Below, in pieces: positions 40,301 through 48,846 of a DNA stretch of 64,000 nucleotides (position 1 is its first letter; each line of letters begins with the position of its first letter). The stretch covers positions 1-64,000 of the forward strand of contig SFDB01000006.1 of the NCBI GenBank assembly GCA_004558825.1, in the 5' to 3' direction. The position numbers were made by a program, and so were the translations under genes. The notes under the pieces were generated by a model. That model searched no databases. It was not told the DNA's origin and saw nothing but the letters and a program-made list of their open reading frames with translations. Origin of the DNA: Clostridiales bacterium (GTDB lineage Bacteria > Bacillota > Clostridia > Christensenellales > CAG-138).

Positions 40301-41440
40301 TCACGCCTGCTCGAGATAATAGCGCGGATTGTATGCGACGCCGTCTATCCGCAGCTCGAAGCGGAGCATTGCGCGCTCGGCGTTTCCCGTGCTGCCGACG
40401 TATCCTATGACCTGCCCCTGCTCGACAGTGTCGCCGACTGAGACGGTGATGTCCTTGAGATGGGCATAGCGCGTCAAAAAGCCGTTGCCGTGGTCTATTT
40501 CGACGGTCAGGCCGTAACCGCCCCGCATCATGCAAAGCACTACCGTTCCTCCGCAAGAGGCCTTTACTTCGCCGCCCTCCTGCGCCAGATAGTCAAGCCC
40601 GTAATTGAAGCCGCCGTTCAAGCGGCCAAAGTTGCGCTTTATGCTGCCCTTTACGGGCGCGATGAAAGTGAGGTCGCCCTTGGAGCGGCCCTTTTCGCCT
40701 TCATTCTTGCCCGGTTCGCCGTCCTTTTGCTTGAGCGTGCCTATGCGTATCACCTCGTCGATTGGCTCTATCAGCTCTTTTTTTGTTGTACTGCCCGCCG
40801 ACTCGTCGAGAATGCCGTTGACATAGACGCGGTTTGTGACAGTCAGCCGCACCCCCGTTCGGCCTACAGTCTCTATTATGCGCGTTCCGCGGAGCAATCT
40901 TTCGTCATTGCTTGTTTTTGTTTCAAAGGGTATTATTTCGCGCTCCGTATGCGTTATTGAGCACTCGACGCGAAGCCTTGTGTTTTCCGATGTGAGCAGC
41001 GCAAACGCCTCGTCGCTCGTTATGCACTCCGCGGCGCCGTCCGCAGGTATAAGCTCGACATTGTTCGCAATGCTTGCGTTGTCCGTCATGGATATCATCA
41101 TGTAATGCGCTCTTATGTCGTCAAGGAGCGTCTGCGCCGCCTCCTCGCTTACGAGCGTTGCAGCGGGCTCGCCGTCGATGACGATGGTCGTTTTCCTGTA
41201 TATGCCGCCGTCGTCCGTCGCGCCCGGATTCGCTTCGTCCGTCCCGTTCGGGCTTGCGTTCGGCATCGGCTCAGGCGTCTGTGCGGGTGTGATTATGTCT
41301 GTGTTTTGAGGCGTTTGCGCGTTCAGCGCAATGTATACCGCGCACGCGCATGTTATAACCGCGCACATTATGGCCGTTATCAGCGAAAAAATGCGTTTTG
41401 TCGACGTCTCGTGATCTCTTTTGCCATTATACTTTTCCAT
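40301..41440 (-). CDS. G5/M23-like membrane protein with degenerate peptidase site
   Basis: A 379-residue protein with an N-terminal membrane anchor (FSLITAIMCAVITCACAVYIAL), a T/P-rich linker, a G5-like segment (HTEREIIPFETKTSNDERLLRGTRIIETVGRTGVRLTVTNRVYVNG) and a C-terminal LytM/M23 fold. The zinc site is broken. The first His of HxxxD is Asn279 (NYGLDY), Asp283 is kept, and the HxH pair is replaced (Met358, Arg360), while His327 remains. It is therefore probably a non-catalytic wall-binding or scaffold protein, as for SpoIIQ- or EnvC-like proteins. Its promoter suggests a leaderless message. Confidence 0.85.
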   Translation of the reverse strand: MEKYNGKRDHETSTKRIFSLITAIMCAVITCACAVYIALNAQTPQNTDIITPAQTPEPMPNASPNGTDEANPGATDDGGIYRKTTIVIDGEPAATLVSEEAAQTLLDDIRAHYMMISMTDNASIANNVELIPADGAAECITSDEAFALLTSENTRLRVECSITHTEREIIPFETKTSNDERLLRGTRIIETVGRTGVRLTVTNRVYVNGILDESAGSTTKKELIEPIDEVIRIGTLKQKDGEPGKNEGEKGRSKGDLTFIAPVKGSIKRNFGRLNGGFNYGLDYLAQEGGEVKASCGGTVVLCMMRGGYGLTVEIDHGNGFLTRYAHLKDITVSVGDTVEQGQVIGYVGSTGNAERAMLRFELRIDGVAYNPRYYLEQA

Positions 41441-41446
41441 GCTTTA

Positions 41447-41476
41447 ATTATACATTATTCGGGACACGCTTTGCAA
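41447..41476 (-). promoter_or_regulatory. Promoter of the G5/M23-like gene, leaderless arrangement
   Basis: On the minus strand, TTGCAA (41476-41471), an 18-base spacer and TATAAT (41452-41447). The predicted start of transcription coincides with the ATG at 41440, so the message may have no leader. No ribosome binding site is seen. Confidence 0.6.
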
Positions 41477-41524
41477 TCGCGCGCAGATTTTGTATTTTGG
41501 CCTTGACTGAATTTGCGCTTATGA

Positions 41525-41553
41525 TTGTAACTTTTATCAAAATAGCTTATACT
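41525..41553 (+). promoter_or_regulatory. Promoter of parA-parB
   Basis: TTGTAA (41525-41530), a 17-base spacer and TATACT (41548-41553), followed by GGAGG at 41573-41577. Confidence 0.7.
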
Positions 41554-41585
41554 TTACATATAAACTTTAATCGGAGGTATATGCG

Positions 41586-42377
41586 GTGGCAAAAACTGTC
41601 GCTATTGCAAACCAAAAGGGCGGAGTCGGAAAAACGACGACCGCCGTAAACCTCTCCGCATGCGTTGCCCAGCTCGGCAAGCGCGTACTGGCCATAGATA
41701 TTGATCCGCAGGGCAACATGACGAGCGGCCTCGGCGTTGACAAGGACAGCGTCGCCGCAAGCATATATGATCTGCTTATAAACAGGACCGATGCACGCGA
41801 GGCGATTATCGGCACGCAGATAGACGGACTTGATCTTATCCCCGCAAACATCGAGCTTGCGGGCGCCGAGGTCGAGCTTGTAAGCATGATGGCTCGCGAG
41901 CAGGTGCTAAAGCGCGCCCTCTACGCCGTACAAAACGACTACGACTATGTGTTTATAGACTGCCCGCCGTCGCTCGGCCTGCTCACGCTTAACTCGCTAA
42001 CCGCCGCGAATACGCTCATGGTGCCTATCCAGTGCGAGTACTATGCGCTCGAAGGGCTGTCGCAGCTTATGAATACGGTCAAGCTCGTAAGGATGCACCT
42101 CAATCCCGAGCTTGACGTCGAGGGCGTTGTGCTCACCATGTTCGACGCGCGTACGAACCTCAGCACGCAGGTCGTTTCCGAGGTCAAAAAATTCTTTAAG
42201 AATAAAGTCTATAATACGATAATTCCGCGCTCTGTGAGGCTTTCGGAGGCGCCGAGTTTCGGACGCCCCATCTCCGTATACGACCCGCGCTCCACGGGCG
42301 CGAAGGCCTATGCCGCGCTTGCGCAGGAGCTTGTTAAGGCGGAGGAGGCCGTGAAAAAAGAAAGGAGTGAGGGCTGA
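41586..42377 (+). CDS. parA: Chromosome partitioning ATPase ParA (Soj)
   Basis: A 263-residue deviant Walker ATPase: KGGVGKTTTAVN (residues 11-22), DIDPQGNMTSG, and the Walker B FIDCPPSLGLLT. It lacks the N-terminal DNA-binding domain of plasmid type Ia ParA, as expected for the chromosomal Soj. The start is a GTG eight bases after GGAGG; the ATG at 41581 is out of frame. Its stop overlaps the parB ATG. Confidence 0.96.
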   Translation: MAKTVAIANQKGGVGKTTTAVNLSACVAQLGKRVLAIDIDPQGNMTSGLGVDKDSVAASIYDLLINRTDAREAIIGTQIDGLDLIPANIELAGAEVELVSMMAREQVLKRALYAVQNDYDYVFIDCPPSLGLLTLNSLTAANTLMVPIQCEYYALEGLSQLMNTVKLVRMHLNPELDVEGVVLTMFDARTNLSTQVVSEVKKFFKNKVYNTIIPRSVRLSEAPSFGRPISVYDPRSTGAKAYAALAQELVKAEEAVKKERSEG

Positions 42378-43252
42378 TGGCGCTTGGCAGAAAGGGCCTC
42401 GGCAAGGGTCTTGACGCGCTTCTTGGCGAATATGTCGCTTCACCGTCAGAGGGCGTACACCAAATCGACGTCGACCTCATCGACATCAACACCGACCAGC
42501 CGCGCAAGGATTTTGACAGGGAACGCCTCGAGGATCTGCGCGACTCGATAGAGCTCCACGGCGTTGTTCAGCCGATAATAGTGCGCCGCGTCGGAGACAG
42601 ATATACGATTGTCGCGGGCGAAAGGCGCTTCCGCGCGTCGCGCATGGCAAACCTCAGAACCGTTCCCGCCATAATACGCGATTTTTCCGATTCCGAGGTG
42701 ATGGAAGTCGCGCTTATCGAGAACATTCAGCGCGAGAATCTAAACCCCATAGAAGTTGCGTCTGCGATAGATTTTCTCGTCAAGCAGCACGATCTTACGC
42801 ACGACGAGGTAGCCAGACGTATCGGAAAGAGCCGTCCCGCCGTCACAAATTCGCTCCGCCTGCTTACGCTGCCGAACTCCGTACAGGATAAGCTGCGCAG
42901 CGGCAAGCTCCAGATGGGACATGCGCGTGCGCTTGCGGCGATTAAAGACGACGCCGAGATAGAGCGCCTTGCAGACAGGGCTGCATCACAGGGCTGGTCC
43001 GTGCGCGAAACGGAAAAGCGCGCGTCCGCCGCCAACGAACCGAAGCAGGGGAATAAGCCTAAAAAGAACACGAAGCCCGCGAAAAACACGCTTTCTCCGG
43101 ACACGCTCGCGGCGCTTGACGCCTTGCAGCAGCGCCTGGGCACGCGCGTCGTCATTGACGGCACCGAGCAAAAGGGAACGCTGTCCATATCGTACCACAG
43201 CCTTGACGAGCTGAACGCCATATACGCGCTGCTGATGGCCGAAGAAAGCTGA
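42377..43252 (+). CDS. parB: Chromosome partitioning protein ParB (Spo0J)
   Basis: A 291-residue CTPase/DNA-binding protein. IDINTDQPRKDFDRERLEDLRDSI starts the N-terminal domain, YTIVAGERRFRASRMA is the CTP-binding ERR motif, and the parS-binding helix-turn-helix is THDEVARRIGKSRPAVTNSLRLLTLP. A basic linker and a C-terminal dimer region follow. It overlaps parA by one base (TGATG). No parS-like 16-mer was noticed in the window. Confidence 0.96.
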   Translation: MALGRKGLGKGLDALLGEYVASPSEGVHQIDVDLIDINTDQPRKDFDRERLEDLRDSIELHGVVQPIIVRRVGDRYTIVAGERRFRASRMANLRTVPAIIRDFSDSEVMEVALIENIQRENLNPIEVASAIDFLVKQHDLTHDEVARRIGKSRPAVTNSLRLLTLPNSVQDKLRSGKLQMGHARALAAIKDDAEIERLADRAASQGWSVRETEKRASAANEPKQGNKPKKNTKPAKNTLSPDTLAALDALQQRLGTRVVIDGTEQKGTLSISYHSLDELNAIYALLMAEES

Positions 43253-43263
43253 TTTAGAGAATA

Positions 43264-43386
43264 ATGATTCAATACCGCGAATTTGATTCGTCACGTCTTG
43301 ATGAAGTAAAGTAAATATATGAAAGCGAGAACCGGAACGCCTATTTGCGCTCGATGCGCACACGTCGGTTAAATATGATATATTGA
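43264..43386 (+). pseudogene. Remnant of a GNAT acetyltransferase gene
   Basis: The frame from ATG 43264 reads MIQYREFDSSRLDEVK, stops at TAA (43312-43314), and continues in the same frame as IYESENRNAYLRSMRTRRLNM before another stop at 43384. The pattern YREFD...LDEVK-IYE-S-N--AYL resembles the N-terminus of a common small GNAT family. The remainder of the domain is missing. It is best read as a decayed 5' fragment between parB and citD. Confidence 0.5.
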
Positions 43387-43450
43387 TACACAAATCGGTG
43401 CTTAATTTGCCAAAACGCTTGCAAAGAAGGCGTTTAAGCGGTAAATTTAA

Positions 43451-43472
43451 GTGGGCGTCGTCATGCGCCCAC
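43451..43472 (+). promoter_or_regulatory. Hairpin in the citD leader
   Basis: GTGGGCG (43451-43457) pairs with CGCCCAC (43466-43472), ending seven bases before the citD GGAGG site. It could influence translation or mRNA stability. No clear promoter with both hexamers was found in 43300-43450. Confidence 0.4.
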
Positions 43473-43493
43473 TATCAACGGAGGATGACGATA

Positions 43494-43796
43494 ATGCAAA
43501 TTGTTACAACAGGTGTTGCGGGAACGATGGAATCGAGCGATATCATGGTTCGCATCGAACCCTCGGAGCATGAGGGCATAGAGCTTACGCTCGAAAGCGC
43601 CGTCATGCAGCAATTCGGCAAACAGATAGAGCGTGTGATAAAGGATACGCTCAAGGAGCTCGGAGTTGCGTCGGCCGTCGTGAACGCCGTGGATAAAGGC
43701 GCTCTCGACTGCACTATCGCCGCGCGCGTATCGGCGGCGGCATACAGGGCGGCTAAGCGCACGGACTACGTTTGGAACGGGGGCGTCAATAAATGA
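43494..43796 (+). CDS. citD: Citrate lyase acyl carrier protein (gamma subunit)
   Basis: A 100-residue protein. GTMESSDIMVRIEP near residue 9 contains the serine that carries the phosphoribosyl-dephospho-CoA prosthetic group. The rest (FGKQIERVIKDTLKELGVASAVVNAVDKGALDCTIAARVSAAAYRAA) matches the CitD family. The ATG at 43494 is nine bases after GGAGG; the ATG at 43485 abuts the site. It overlaps citE by four bases. Citrate lyase cleaves citrate to acetate and oxaloacetate. Confidence 0.95.
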   Translation: MQIVTTGVAGTMESSDIMVRIEPSEHEGIELTLESAVMQQFGKQIERVIKDTLKELGVASAVVNAVDKGALDCTIAARVSAAAYRAAKRTDYVWNGGVNK

Positions 43797-44680
43797 GCAG
43801 ATTAAGACGCAGCATGATGTTCGTCCCGGGCAACAATCCCGGAATGATAAGGGACGCGCACATCTACGGCTCCGACTGTATAATGTTCGACCTTGAGGAC
43901 AGCGTATCCATAAACGAGAAGGACGCGGCGCGTTTTCTTGTTTACAAGGCGCTCACATCGCTCAAGTATGGCAAGAAGGAGCTTGTTGTCCGCATAAACG
44001 ATCTTGGCAGCGGCCTGGGCGTTACTGATTTGGAGGCAATGGTAAGGGCGCAGCCTGATGTAATAAGGCTCCCAAAGACGGAGACGGCGCAGGACGTGAC
44101 CGACTGCGAAACAGAGATAGCCCGCATTGAGCGCGAGATAGGTCTGCCCGAGGGCAAGACGAAGATGATGGCGGCCATAGAGAGCGCAAAGGGCGTTCTT
44201 AACGCCTATGACATTGCAAGAAGCTCAAGCCGCCTTATAGGCATAGCGCTCGGCGCAGAGGACTATGTGACGGATCTTCGCACGACGCGTTCCCCCGAAG
44301 GCATAGAGCTTTTGTTTGCGCGCTCGATGATAGTCAATGCGGCGCGCGCGGCCGGCATTGCGGCGCTTGACACGGTTTATTCCGACGTCAATAACGAGGA
44401 AGGCTTTATCGCGGAAGCGACGCTCATAAAAAAGCTCGGCTTTGACGGCAAGAGCATAATAAATCCGCGCCAGATAGAGCCGCTCCACAGGGTGTTTACG
44501 CCTACGGAGAAGGATATTATAAAGGCCAAGGCAATAATGGAAGCAATAGCCGAAGCCGAGCTTAGGGGCTCGGGCGTTGCAAGCCTCAACGGAAAGATGA
44601 TAGACAAGCCCGTAGTCGAGCGCGCCAGATATATGATTGAACGCGCAAGCTCGCTCAGGATACCGATAGAGGAGGTATGA
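43793..44680 (+). CDS. citE: Citrate lyase beta subunit (citryl-ACP lyase)
   Basis: A 295-residue TIM-barrel protein: LRRSMMFVPGNNPGMIRDAHIYGSDCIMFDLEDSVS, RLPKTETAQDV, and MMAAIESAKGVLNAYDIA with the conserved glutamate. The end GFDGKSIINPRQIEPLHRVFTPT is typical. It cleaves citryl-ACP to oxaloacetate and acetyl-ACP with Mg2+. It lies four bases before citF. Confidence 0.96.
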   Translation: MSRLRRSMMFVPGNNPGMIRDAHIYGSDCIMFDLEDSVSINEKDAARFLVYKALTSLKYGKKELVVRINDLGSGLGVTDLEAMVRAQPDVIRLPKTETAQDVTDCETEIARIEREIGLPEGKTKMMAAIESAKGVLNAYDIARSSSRLIGIALGAEDYVTDLRTTRSPEGIELLFARSMIVNAARAAGIAALDTVYSDVNNEEGFIAEATLIKKLGFDGKSIINPRQIEPLHRVFTPTEKDIIKAKAIMEAIAEAELRGSGVASLNGKMIDKPVVERARYMIERASSLRIPIEEV

Positions 44681-44684
44681 CAAA

Positions 44685-46238
44685 ATGAGCTTTGACATGA
44701 ATAAAATCCCCCATATCGGCGAGGTAAGCGCGGTACACGGGGCGTACGATATCAATGCACCCGTAAAAAAGGACACGATGACGCTCAAGGAGCGCCAGCT
44801 CATGCATAACAAGATGATAGGCTCCATAGAGGAAGCCATCAGGTTTGTCGGACTCAAGGACGGCATGACGATATCGTTCCATCACCATTTCAGAAACGGC
44901 GACTTTGTTGTAAACCAGGTCATGGAAGTTATCGCGCGCATGGGGTTCAAAAACCTGACGCTTGCGGCAAGCTCGCTCACTGACATACATGAGCCGCTTA
45001 TCGAGCACATTAAAAACGGCGTCGTCACCCATATCGAGACGAGCGGCCTCAGGGGCAAGCTTGCAGAGGCCGTATCGCACGGACTTATGGATTTCCCGAT
45101 AATATTCCGCTCCCACGGCGGCAGGGCGGCGGCCATAGAGACGGGCGAGCTTCATATCGACGTTGCGTTTTTGGGCGCTCCGTCGTGCGACCCGTACGGC
45201 AACGCGAACGGCTATAACCGTGACAATGAGGAAGGCTCCTGCTGCGGCAGCCTGGGCTACGCAAAGCTTGACGCAATAATGGCCGATAAGTGCGTCATAA
45301 TTACAGACAATATCGTCCCGTTCCCGAACGCCCCCTTCGGTATCCCCGAATCGCAGGTTGACTGCATTGTCAAGGTCGACAGCGTGGGCGACCCAAAGGG
45401 CATCATGAGCGGCGCGACGCGCTACACAAAGAACCCCAAGGAGCTTTTGATAGCGAAGATGGCTGCCGACGTTATAGAGGCGAGCGGCTATTTCAACGAC
45501 GGCTTCTCCATGCAGATGGGCTCGGGCGGCGCATCGCTTGCGACGGCGCGTTTCCTCCGCGAAAAGATGATAGCGAAGAACATAAAGGCACGCTTCGCGC
45601 TCGGCGGCATTACGGGCCAGATAGTCGAAATGCACGAGGAGGGGCTTATAGGGAAAATACTCGACGTGCAGTCGTTCGACCTCGTTGCGGCAAATTCGCT
45701 TAAGAACAACCGATTCCATCAGCAGATAGACGCGTCGTATTATGCAAGCTACGTTAATCGCGGCGCGGCCGTAAACCAGCTCGATTTCGTCATACTTTCG
45801 GCGCTTGAGGTCGACACCGACTTTAACATAAACGTACTTACGGGCTCCGACGGAGTTATCAGGGGCGCTATCGGCGGACATCCCGACACAGCGGCGGGCG
45901 CAAGCCTCACGATAGTTGTTGCGCCTCTTACGAGGGGCCGCATACCGTCCGTGGTAGATAAGGTCAACACGATAGTTACGCCCGGCAAGACTGTCGACGT
46001 GCTTGTGACCGACCAGGGCGTCGCCGTCAATCCGAACCGTCCCGAGATAGCCGAGAGGCTCATCGCCGCGGACATACCCGTGTTCCCGATAGAGAAGCTT
46101 AAGGCGCGCGCCGAGCGTATCGTAGGCACACCCGCGCCCATACAGTATGAGGATAGGATTGTAGGCGTCGTAATGTATAGGGATAACAGCGTTATAGACG
46201 TGATAAGGCAGGTCAAGGACGTTTCACTCGACGACTGA
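44685..46238 (+). CDS. citF: Citrate lyase alpha subunit (citrate:acetyl-ACP transferase)
   Basis: A 517-residue CoA-transferase-like subunit that exchanges acetate on the ACP for citrate. Segments such as DGMTISFHHHFRNGDFVVNQVMEVI, GSGGASLATARFLREKM, and HPDTAAGASLTIVVAPLTRGRIPSVVDKV are characteristic. Length is normal. It is the third gene of the citDEF block and is followed by an 86-base gap before citC. Confidence 0.97.
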   Translation: MSFDMNKIPHIGEVSAVHGAYDINAPVKKDTMTLKERQLMHNKMIGSIEEAIRFVGLKDGMTISFHHHFRNGDFVVNQVMEVIARMGFKNLTLAASSLTDIHEPLIEHIKNGVVTHIETSGLRGKLAEAVSHGLMDFPIIFRSHGGRAAAIETGELHIDVAFLGAPSCDPYGNANGYNRDNEEGSCCGSLGYAKLDAIMADKCVIITDNIVPFPNAPFGIPESQVDCIVKVDSVGDPKGIMSGATRYTKNPKELLIAKMAADVIEASGYFNDGFSMQMGSGGASLATARFLREKMIAKNIKARFALGGITGQIVEMHEEGLIGKILDVQSFDLVAANSLKNNRFHQQIDASYYASYVNRGAAVNQLDFVILSALEVDTDFNINVLTGSDGVIRGAIGGHPDTAAGASLTIVVAPLTRGRIPSVVDKVNTIVTPGKTVDVLVTDQGVAVNPNRPEIAERLIAADIPVFPIEKLKARAERIVGTPAPIQYEDRIVGVVMYRDNSVIDVIRQVKDVSLDD

Positions 46239-46324
46239 AGCCGCCTGGCATAAATAATTCAATGCGAGAGCGCTCGGGCGCGGAAAAACCGTATCCGTGC
46301 GCTCCGCTTGACTTTGGGGGAAAT

Positions 46325-47293
46325 ATGTTTTATGTGGAAAGCGGTTCGCCGCTTACGGGGACGAGGCTTGAGCGCGTCAGACGTTTTATAAGCGAGCGGG
46401 GTCTTAGCATGGGAGACGACGCCGATTTTACGGCATATATCGAGTGCGACGGCGAAATAGCGGCAGCGGGGTCTTTGTGCAAAAACGTCCTCAAGTACAT
46501 TGCCGTGGATGAATCGCTCCAAGGGGAGGGCGCGGCGGCGAGCATAGTGAGCGCGCTCGTCGCGGAAGCGTATTCGCGCGGGCTTAAGCACCTGTTTATT
46601 TTCACAAAGCCCGAAAACGAGCCGCTTTTCGGGTCGCTCGGCTTCTATACGATGGCCAAAACGGACGATGTGCTGATGATGGAGAACCTGCGCGGCGGGA
46701 TAGACAAATATCTCGATTCGCTCGAACGCGGGGCGGGCGGCGTCGTCGGCGCGGCCGTCGTCAACTGCAACCCGTTCACTAACGGCCACCTTTATCTTAT
46801 CGAGCAGGCGTCGGCGCAGTGCGATACGCTCCACATATTCGTACTGTCCGAAGATAAATCGCGCTTTGACGCGAACACGCGCTTCGAGCTCGTCAAAAAG
46901 GGCGTCGCGCACATAAAAAACGCGCTTGTCCATAAAAGCGAGGACTACCTCATCTCGTCGGCGACATTTCCGACGTATTTCCTAAAGGAAACGGCAGACG
47001 CCGAAAGGATAAACGCCGACCTTGATATTATACTTTTTGCGGAGCGCATAGCGAAAAGGCTCGGAATAACGCGCCGCTTTGTCGGCACGGAGCCGTACTG
47101 CCCCGTGACGCGGGCGTATAACGGGCGGCTCAAGGCGATATTGCCGCGATACGGCATAGAGCTGATAGAGATAGAACGCATTGACGGCATAAGCGCGAGC
47201 CGCGTGCGCGAGCTTATGGACGAAAAACGCCTTGATGAGATAAAAAAGCTTGTGCCGGAGACGACATACGAATGCATTGCAAAAATGATATAA
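46325..47293 (+). CDS. citC: Citrate lyase ligase (acetate:citrate lyase ACP ligase)
   Basis: A 322-residue protein with an N-terminal GNAT-like domain and a C-terminal nucleotidyltransferase domain (GAAVVNCNPFTNGHLYLIEQAS, the HxGH-like motif of the family, and RVRELMD near the end). It acetylates the CitD prosthetic group with ATP and acetate, activating the lyase. The ATG at 46325 follows GGGGGAAAT; an earlier ATG at 46262 lacks a site. The end overlaps citXG by 22 bases. Confidence 0.92.
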   Translation: MFYVESGSPLTGTRLERVRRFISERGLSMGDDADFTAYIECDGEIAAAGSLCKNVLKYIAVDESLQGEGAAASIVSALVAEAYSRGLKHLFIFTKPENEPLFGSLGFYTMAKTDDVLMMENLRGGIDKYLDSLERGAGGVVGAAVVNCNPFTNGHLYLIEQASAQCDTLHIFVLSEDKSRFDANTRFELVKKGVAHIKNALVHKSEDYLISSATFPTYFLKETADAERINADLDIILFAERIAKRLGITRRFVGTEPYCPVTRAYNGRLKAILPRYGIELIEIERIDGISASRVRELMDEKRLDEIKKLVPETTYECIAKMI

Positions 47294-48591
47294 GGCCCGT
47301 CACGGTGAGCGACATGGCTGCGGCGCGCGACAGGCGCGCAGCTATACAAGGCGAGCTTCTGCGAAGCCACGGAGTGCCGCTGGTGTGCTTGTCGATGAAC
47401 ATTGCGGGAGAAATAAAGCTTTATCCGCTTGTTAGGAATGCGTTTTACGAGGGAGTAAGGCGTATACGCGAGAGCATAGCTCCGCTTGAGGAGCATGTGG
47501 TATGCGAATTTACAGGCTGCGAGGCTTTTTTTTGCGTCGCAATGGACGTGAAGGCGCTCAAGGAGCGCATGACGAAGCTTGAGGAAAACGACGAGCTGGG
47601 CAGGCTTTTCGATATAGACGTGCTCGATGCGCACGGCGAAAAGCTGTCGCGCGGCGTAATGAGGCGCTGTCTCATCTGTTCCGAAGCGGCGGCGATATGC
47701 GCGCGAAGCAGGGCGCATACGCTTGAAGAGCTTAAGGCGCGGACAGACAATATAATACGGAGTTTTTTTGCAAAAAAAGCCGGAGCTGCGGCGTTCGACG
47801 CCCTCATACGAGAGGTGGAAACGACGCCCAAGCCCGGGCTTGTAGACAGAAACAACAGCGGCGCTCACCGCGATATGGATATAAACACATTTTATGCGAG
47901 CGCACGGGCGCTGCGGCCTTATTTTGAGGAGATAGCCCTTACGTCGTTTGAACATGCTGACCGCGAGCCCTGCGGCCTCATGGAGCTTTTGCGGCCGATA
48001 GGCATACGCGCGCAGGAGGCCATGCTTGCGGCGACAGGCGGCGTGAACACGCACAAAGGGCTCATTTACACGCTCGGGCTTATGTGCGCATCATATGCGC
48101 TGTGTATGGAGAAAGGGATTCCCGTGGCCTATATGCCGAGCGTATGCGCCGAAATTGTCGGCGAAAGCGCAGAGCGCGAGCTTGAAAATGCTGCGCGCCG
48201 TTCCGCGAGCCTCACTCATGGCGAGGCGATCTACGCGGCAAGCGGAGCGCGCGGCGTGCGCGGCGAAGCGGCGGGCGGTATGAAAAGCGCGGTAAGCGCG
48301 GCAAAGCTGCTTCGATACTATTCATACATGGGGCTTGACGGCAACGACTCGCAGGCGCTCACGCTCATACACATAATGGCCGAGCTTTCGGACACGAACG
48401 TTTTGTACAGGACGGGCGAAAGCGGTCTTTTGCTCATGCGCTCTCGTGCGCAGGCGCTGCTCGAGCTGCCCGCACGGGAGCGTCTGAATGCGCTCCGTGC
48501 GCTTGACGATGAGTTTATCGCACTCAACCTCAGTCCCGGCGGCTGCGCCGACGTGCTTTGCGCCGCAATAATGATGACAGAGCTGAATTGA
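47272..48591 (+). CDS. citXG: CitX-CitG fusion: prosthetic group transferase and triphosphoribosyl-dephospho-CoA synthase
   Basis: A 439-residue fusion. Residues about 1-165 are CitX (AAARDRRAAIQGELLRSHGVPLVCLSMNIAGEIK...LFDIDVLDAHGEKLSR...RRCLICSEAAAICARSRAHT), which attaches the prosthetic group to CitD. From about 170 the CitG part follows (VETTPKPGLVDRNNSGAHRDMDINTFYASARALRPYF...GGVNTHKGLIYTLGL...LSPGGCADVLCA), which makes triphosphoribosyl-dephospho-CoA from ATP and dephospho-CoA. Such fusions are known in other bacteria. It is the last gene of the cit unit, followed by a hairpin terminator. Confidence 0.94.
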   Translation: MHCKNDIRPVTVSDMAAARDRRAAIQGELLRSHGVPLVCLSMNIAGEIKLYPLVRNAFYEGVRRIRESIAPLEEHVVCEFTGCEAFFCVAMDVKALKERMTKLEENDELGRLFDIDVLDAHGEKLSRGVMRRCLICSEAAAICARSRAHTLEELKARTDNIIRSFFAKKAGAAAFDALIREVETTPKPGLVDRNNSGAHRDMDINTFYASARALRPYFEEIALTSFEHADREPCGLMELLRPIGIRAQEAMLAATGGVNTHKGLIYTLGLMCASYALCMEKGIPVAYMPSVCAEIVGESAERELENAARRSASLTHGEAIYAASGARGVRGEAAGGMKSAVSAAKLLRYYSYMGLDGNDSQALTLIHIMAELSDTNVLYRTGESGLLLMRSRAQALLELPARERLNALRALDDEFIALNLSPGGCADVLCAAIMMTELN

Positions 48592-48627
48592 CTGCCATAA
48601 TAAAATGCGCCCATGGGGGGACGCATG

Positions 48628-48674
48628 AAACTGTCGAAAAAGCGGCTGAACGCCACTTTTTCGACAGTTTTTAC
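48628..48674 (+). terminator. Terminator after citXG
   Basis: AAACTGTCGAAAAAG (48628-48642) pairs perfectly with CTTTTTCGACAGTTT (48656-48670), and two more T follow. The 15-bp stem is symmetrical enough to work from both sides, and may also serve serS on the minus strand. Confidence 0.8.
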
Positions 48675-48710
48675 CTGTTTAGCATCTCGCATTTGCTCCC
48701 GGGCGGCGAA

Positions 48711-48809
48711 ACCCGCAAAGCACGAAAACCTCCGGGTTTTCATCCGCACTGACGCACATGTCGTCAGTGCGGATTGAACATAAGGGGCTGCGGCCCATTA
48801 TCAACCCCA
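48711..48809 (+). repeat. Dispersed three-hairpin intergenic repeat, copy 2
   Basis: Second copy of the repeat at 1-100. The central hairpin is a perfect 13-bp stem, ATCCGCACTGACG (48742-48754) with CGTCAGTGCGGAT (48762-48774), around CACATGT. The first hairpin (48724-48741) is identical to copy 1, and the third (48781-48800) has one mismatch. It lies between citXG and serS, about 40 bases from the serS stop. Arm changes relative to copy 1 alter both sides of the central stem, hinting that the structure matters. Confidence 0.8.
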
Positions 48810-48846
48810 TGGTTAGTCATTTCTATGTCTTTTATCAATCTGCTGA

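Noticed and set aside
41554..43493. parS site near parAB
   Set aside because: No sequence close to TGTTTCACGTGAAACA was noticed here or elsewhere in the window.
44655..45881. Long antisense reading frame (408 codons) opposite citF
   Set aside because: Arginine/tyrosine/valine-rich product with no family resemblance. It is a mirror of citF codon bias in GC-rich DNA, without its own ribosome binding site.
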